From Kineothrix sp. MSJ-39 (GTDB taxonomy: Bacteria; Bacillota; Clostridia; Lachnospirales; Lachnospiraceae): DNA of 64,000 nt. The notes beneath the pieces were generated by a model. It ran no database searches and had not been told where the DNA came from. It worked only from the letters and a program-made list of their open reading frames with translations. Made by a program: the position numbers and the translations under genes. Location of the stretch: the NCBI RefSeq assembly GCF_018917935.1, contig NZ_JAHLPN010000015.1, forward strand, positions 1-64,000, read 5' to 3'. Shown here in pieces: positions 62,808-64,000 of the stretch (its first letter is position 1; every line of letters begins with the position of its first letter).

Positions 62808-63776
62808 CTACAGCTTACTTTCATAGCAGAAAAACGGTTGTCCAAACATCTCACATTCTCCTACCAGCGGAAATTGAAATACAGCATACGATCTCAGTGC
62901 TTTCTGATTTCCTTTATTGACCAGAAAATGAACGCTCTGATAGCCGCGTTTTTTCAGCTCCCGCATACCATGCTTCAGCATTTCTCTCGCAATCCCTTTA
63001 TTCTGCAAAGCCGGATGCACCGCAAGCCTTGCCAGCTCTCCGCCCGGCTGCAGATCAGTTTTCCAACAGGTAAGTTTTTTAACCGCATCATCTTCATCGA
63101 TTGAAATGGATGCAACGATTTCGCCCATCTCATCTTTCATCACAAAAAGGGCGTCTCTTGACAGGTCAAATTCTATCTCCTTCATGCCCGGATACTGGTC
63201 ATCCCACGCACAGCATTCTCTGCCAAGCTGCATCTGATACAATGCCAAGATTTTCTCTTTATCCCCCGCATCTGCCTGCCCAATCCTGTACTTAGCCCAG
63301 TGATAAGCCACACGTGGTTCTCCGTTTAACAAATAAATAATACCGCACTTTACAAAACCGTTCCGCATGATCACCTTATGCATGATCTGATTGTCTTCAT
63401 GTGTGTCAATCCGGACATTATCACTGATCGATTTACAATAGTTTACCATTGCTGCAAACAATCCATGTACCTTTGCATCACTTGCCACGCGGTGCATCGT
63501 CACATAAGAAGCATCATTCAGCCATTCTCCGCCTTCTACATATCCATAAGTCGGATCTTCGCCTCTGCAAAGTGCAAACGCACCATGTATGGCATCTCCT
63601 TCACAGACCGCCATACATCTGTGTTTTTCTATATCCTCTTCTATCAATTCCCTTGGTGGAAAATTCGCTCCCCACTGATGGGGATTTCCGCTCTGCCGCA
63701 TCGTCTCTCTTGCAATTTCATAAATATGCATGAGACTTTCTATATCCTGTATGGTTGCTTCTCTGATTTTTAACAT
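62808..63776 (-). CDS. Tandem GNAT-domain acetyltransferase
   Basis: This 322-residue protein has two GNAT folds. The first (1-165) keeps the overall fold (I-R-E-A-T-I-Q-D-I; D-T-H-E-D-N-Q-I-M) but its acetyl-CoA loop is unclear. The second (~166-322) has E-L-A-R-L-A-V-H-P-A-L-Q-N-K-G-I-A-R-E-M-L, the motif A pyrophosphate loop (Q-x-x-G-x-A), and L-V-N-K-G-N-Q-K-A. The second domain is likely active; the first may be structural. The substrate is unknown. AGGAAGGA lies upstream of the ATG. Confidence 0.85.
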   Translation of the reverse strand: MLKIREATIQDIESLMHIYEIARETMRQSGNPHQWGANFPPRELIEEDIEKHRCMAVCEGDAIHGAFALCRGEDPTYGYVEGGEWLNDASYVTMHRVASDAKVHGLFAAMVNYCKSISDNVRIDTHEDNQIMHKVIMRNGFVKCGIIYLLNGEPRVAYHWAKYRIGQADAGDKEKILALYQMQLGRECCAWDDQYPGMKEIEFDLSRDALFVMKDEMGEIVASISIDEDDAVKKLTCWKTDLQPGGELARLAVHPALQNKGIAREMLKHGMRELKKRGYQSVHFLVNKGNQKALRSYAVFQFPLVGECEMFGQPFFCYESKL

Positions 63777-63835
63777 ATGTAACTCTATATCCTTCCTGCT
63801 TTACCTTTCTTCTTTCGTATCTGGTCTGTCCGTTC

Positions 63836-64000
63836 TTACAGATCTGCTCCGTCCTTGGCACGATTCGCCTTTGCGCTGATCGCTGTTACAGTCAGCTTCA
63901 ATACCGCAGTCCTTGGCAGTGCACTTTCATTATATACAAAATGCTTTGTTTCTTCGTGCCTTGCCATGATCACATCATCGACTGCCCTTTTCTTATCTTC
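63836..64000 (-). CDS. Partial CDS at window edge (C-terminal 54 residues)
   Basis: An open minus-strand frame runs from the window end to a TAA at 63836. The visible end has K-K-R-A-V-D-D-V-I-M-A-R-H-E-E-T-K-H-F and L-P-R-T-A-V-L-K-L. I do not recognise the family. It ends 60 bases upstream of the tandem GNAT start, so it may belong to the same transcript. Confidence 0.6.
   Translation of the reverse strand, partial: EDKKRAVDDVIMARHEETKHFVYNESALPRTAVLKLTVTAISAKANRAKDGADL

Overview
The window looks like chromosomal DNA of a gut-type Lachnospiraceae (Firmicutes, Clostridia). Support: moderate GC, strong AGGAGG-type ribosome sites, an infC-rpmI-rplT operon with a Firmicutes-style attenuator, a DUF1540 Cys-rich protein, a SpoIID-like protein with a peptidoglycan-binding domain, DUF5684-, DUF5716- and DUF5717-like proteins, and an AgrC/LytTR two-component system. 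No tRNA, rRNA, CRISPR array, prophage or transposase gene was seen.

Region 1-18 kb is an accessory polymorphic-toxin locus read on the minus strand. From upstream to downstream it holds a LytTR response regulator, an AgrC-like GHKL kinase, a pair of direct repeats with LytTR-box spacing, a 16-residue WW-containing peptide gene with a strong ribosome site, a terminator-like hairpin, a polytopic membrane protein, a translationally coupled 4316-residue secreted FN3/PKD/YD-repeat Rhs protein with a short C-terminal tip, a small AT-rich putative immunity gene, a ~213-bp multi-branched inverted-repeat element, and an orphan second copy of the Rhs core. The order suggests that a peptide-responsive two-component system controls a giant contact toxin. 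That link is inference.

Region 18-35 kb is mostly housekeeping: a heterodimeric ABC exporter, HAD phosphatase, secreted SGNH esterase, class I glutamine amidotransferase, shikimate kinase, PepD dipeptidase, IF3/L35/L20, a MATE pump, a propeller/solute-binding lipoprotein, DUF1540 and SEC-C proteins, and a membrane-anchored pseudokinase. Region 35-44 kb holds purA, an M18 aminopeptidase, a DUF5684 protein, a LysR regulator, purB, purF and a polar amino-acid ABC ATPase/permease pair.

Region 44-54 kb has a three-gene operon of unknown function: a large Ig/helical-repeat protein, an Hsp70-like degenerate ATPase, and a coiled-coil membrane protein. It is followed upstream by a SpoIID-like/PG-binding protein and a YtrA-type GntR/ABC operon with a visible operator. 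Region 54-64 kb has ilvE, a diguanylate cyclase, DHFR, thyA, a beta-CASP metallo-beta-lactamase, TraX, a minimal soluble chemoreceptor, a maltose-O-acetyltransferase-type enzyme, a tandem GNAT protein and a partial gene at the edge. Two arrays of tandem cloverleaf-like palindromic repeats, whose outer stems covary between copies, flank the diguanylate cyclase/DHFR pair.
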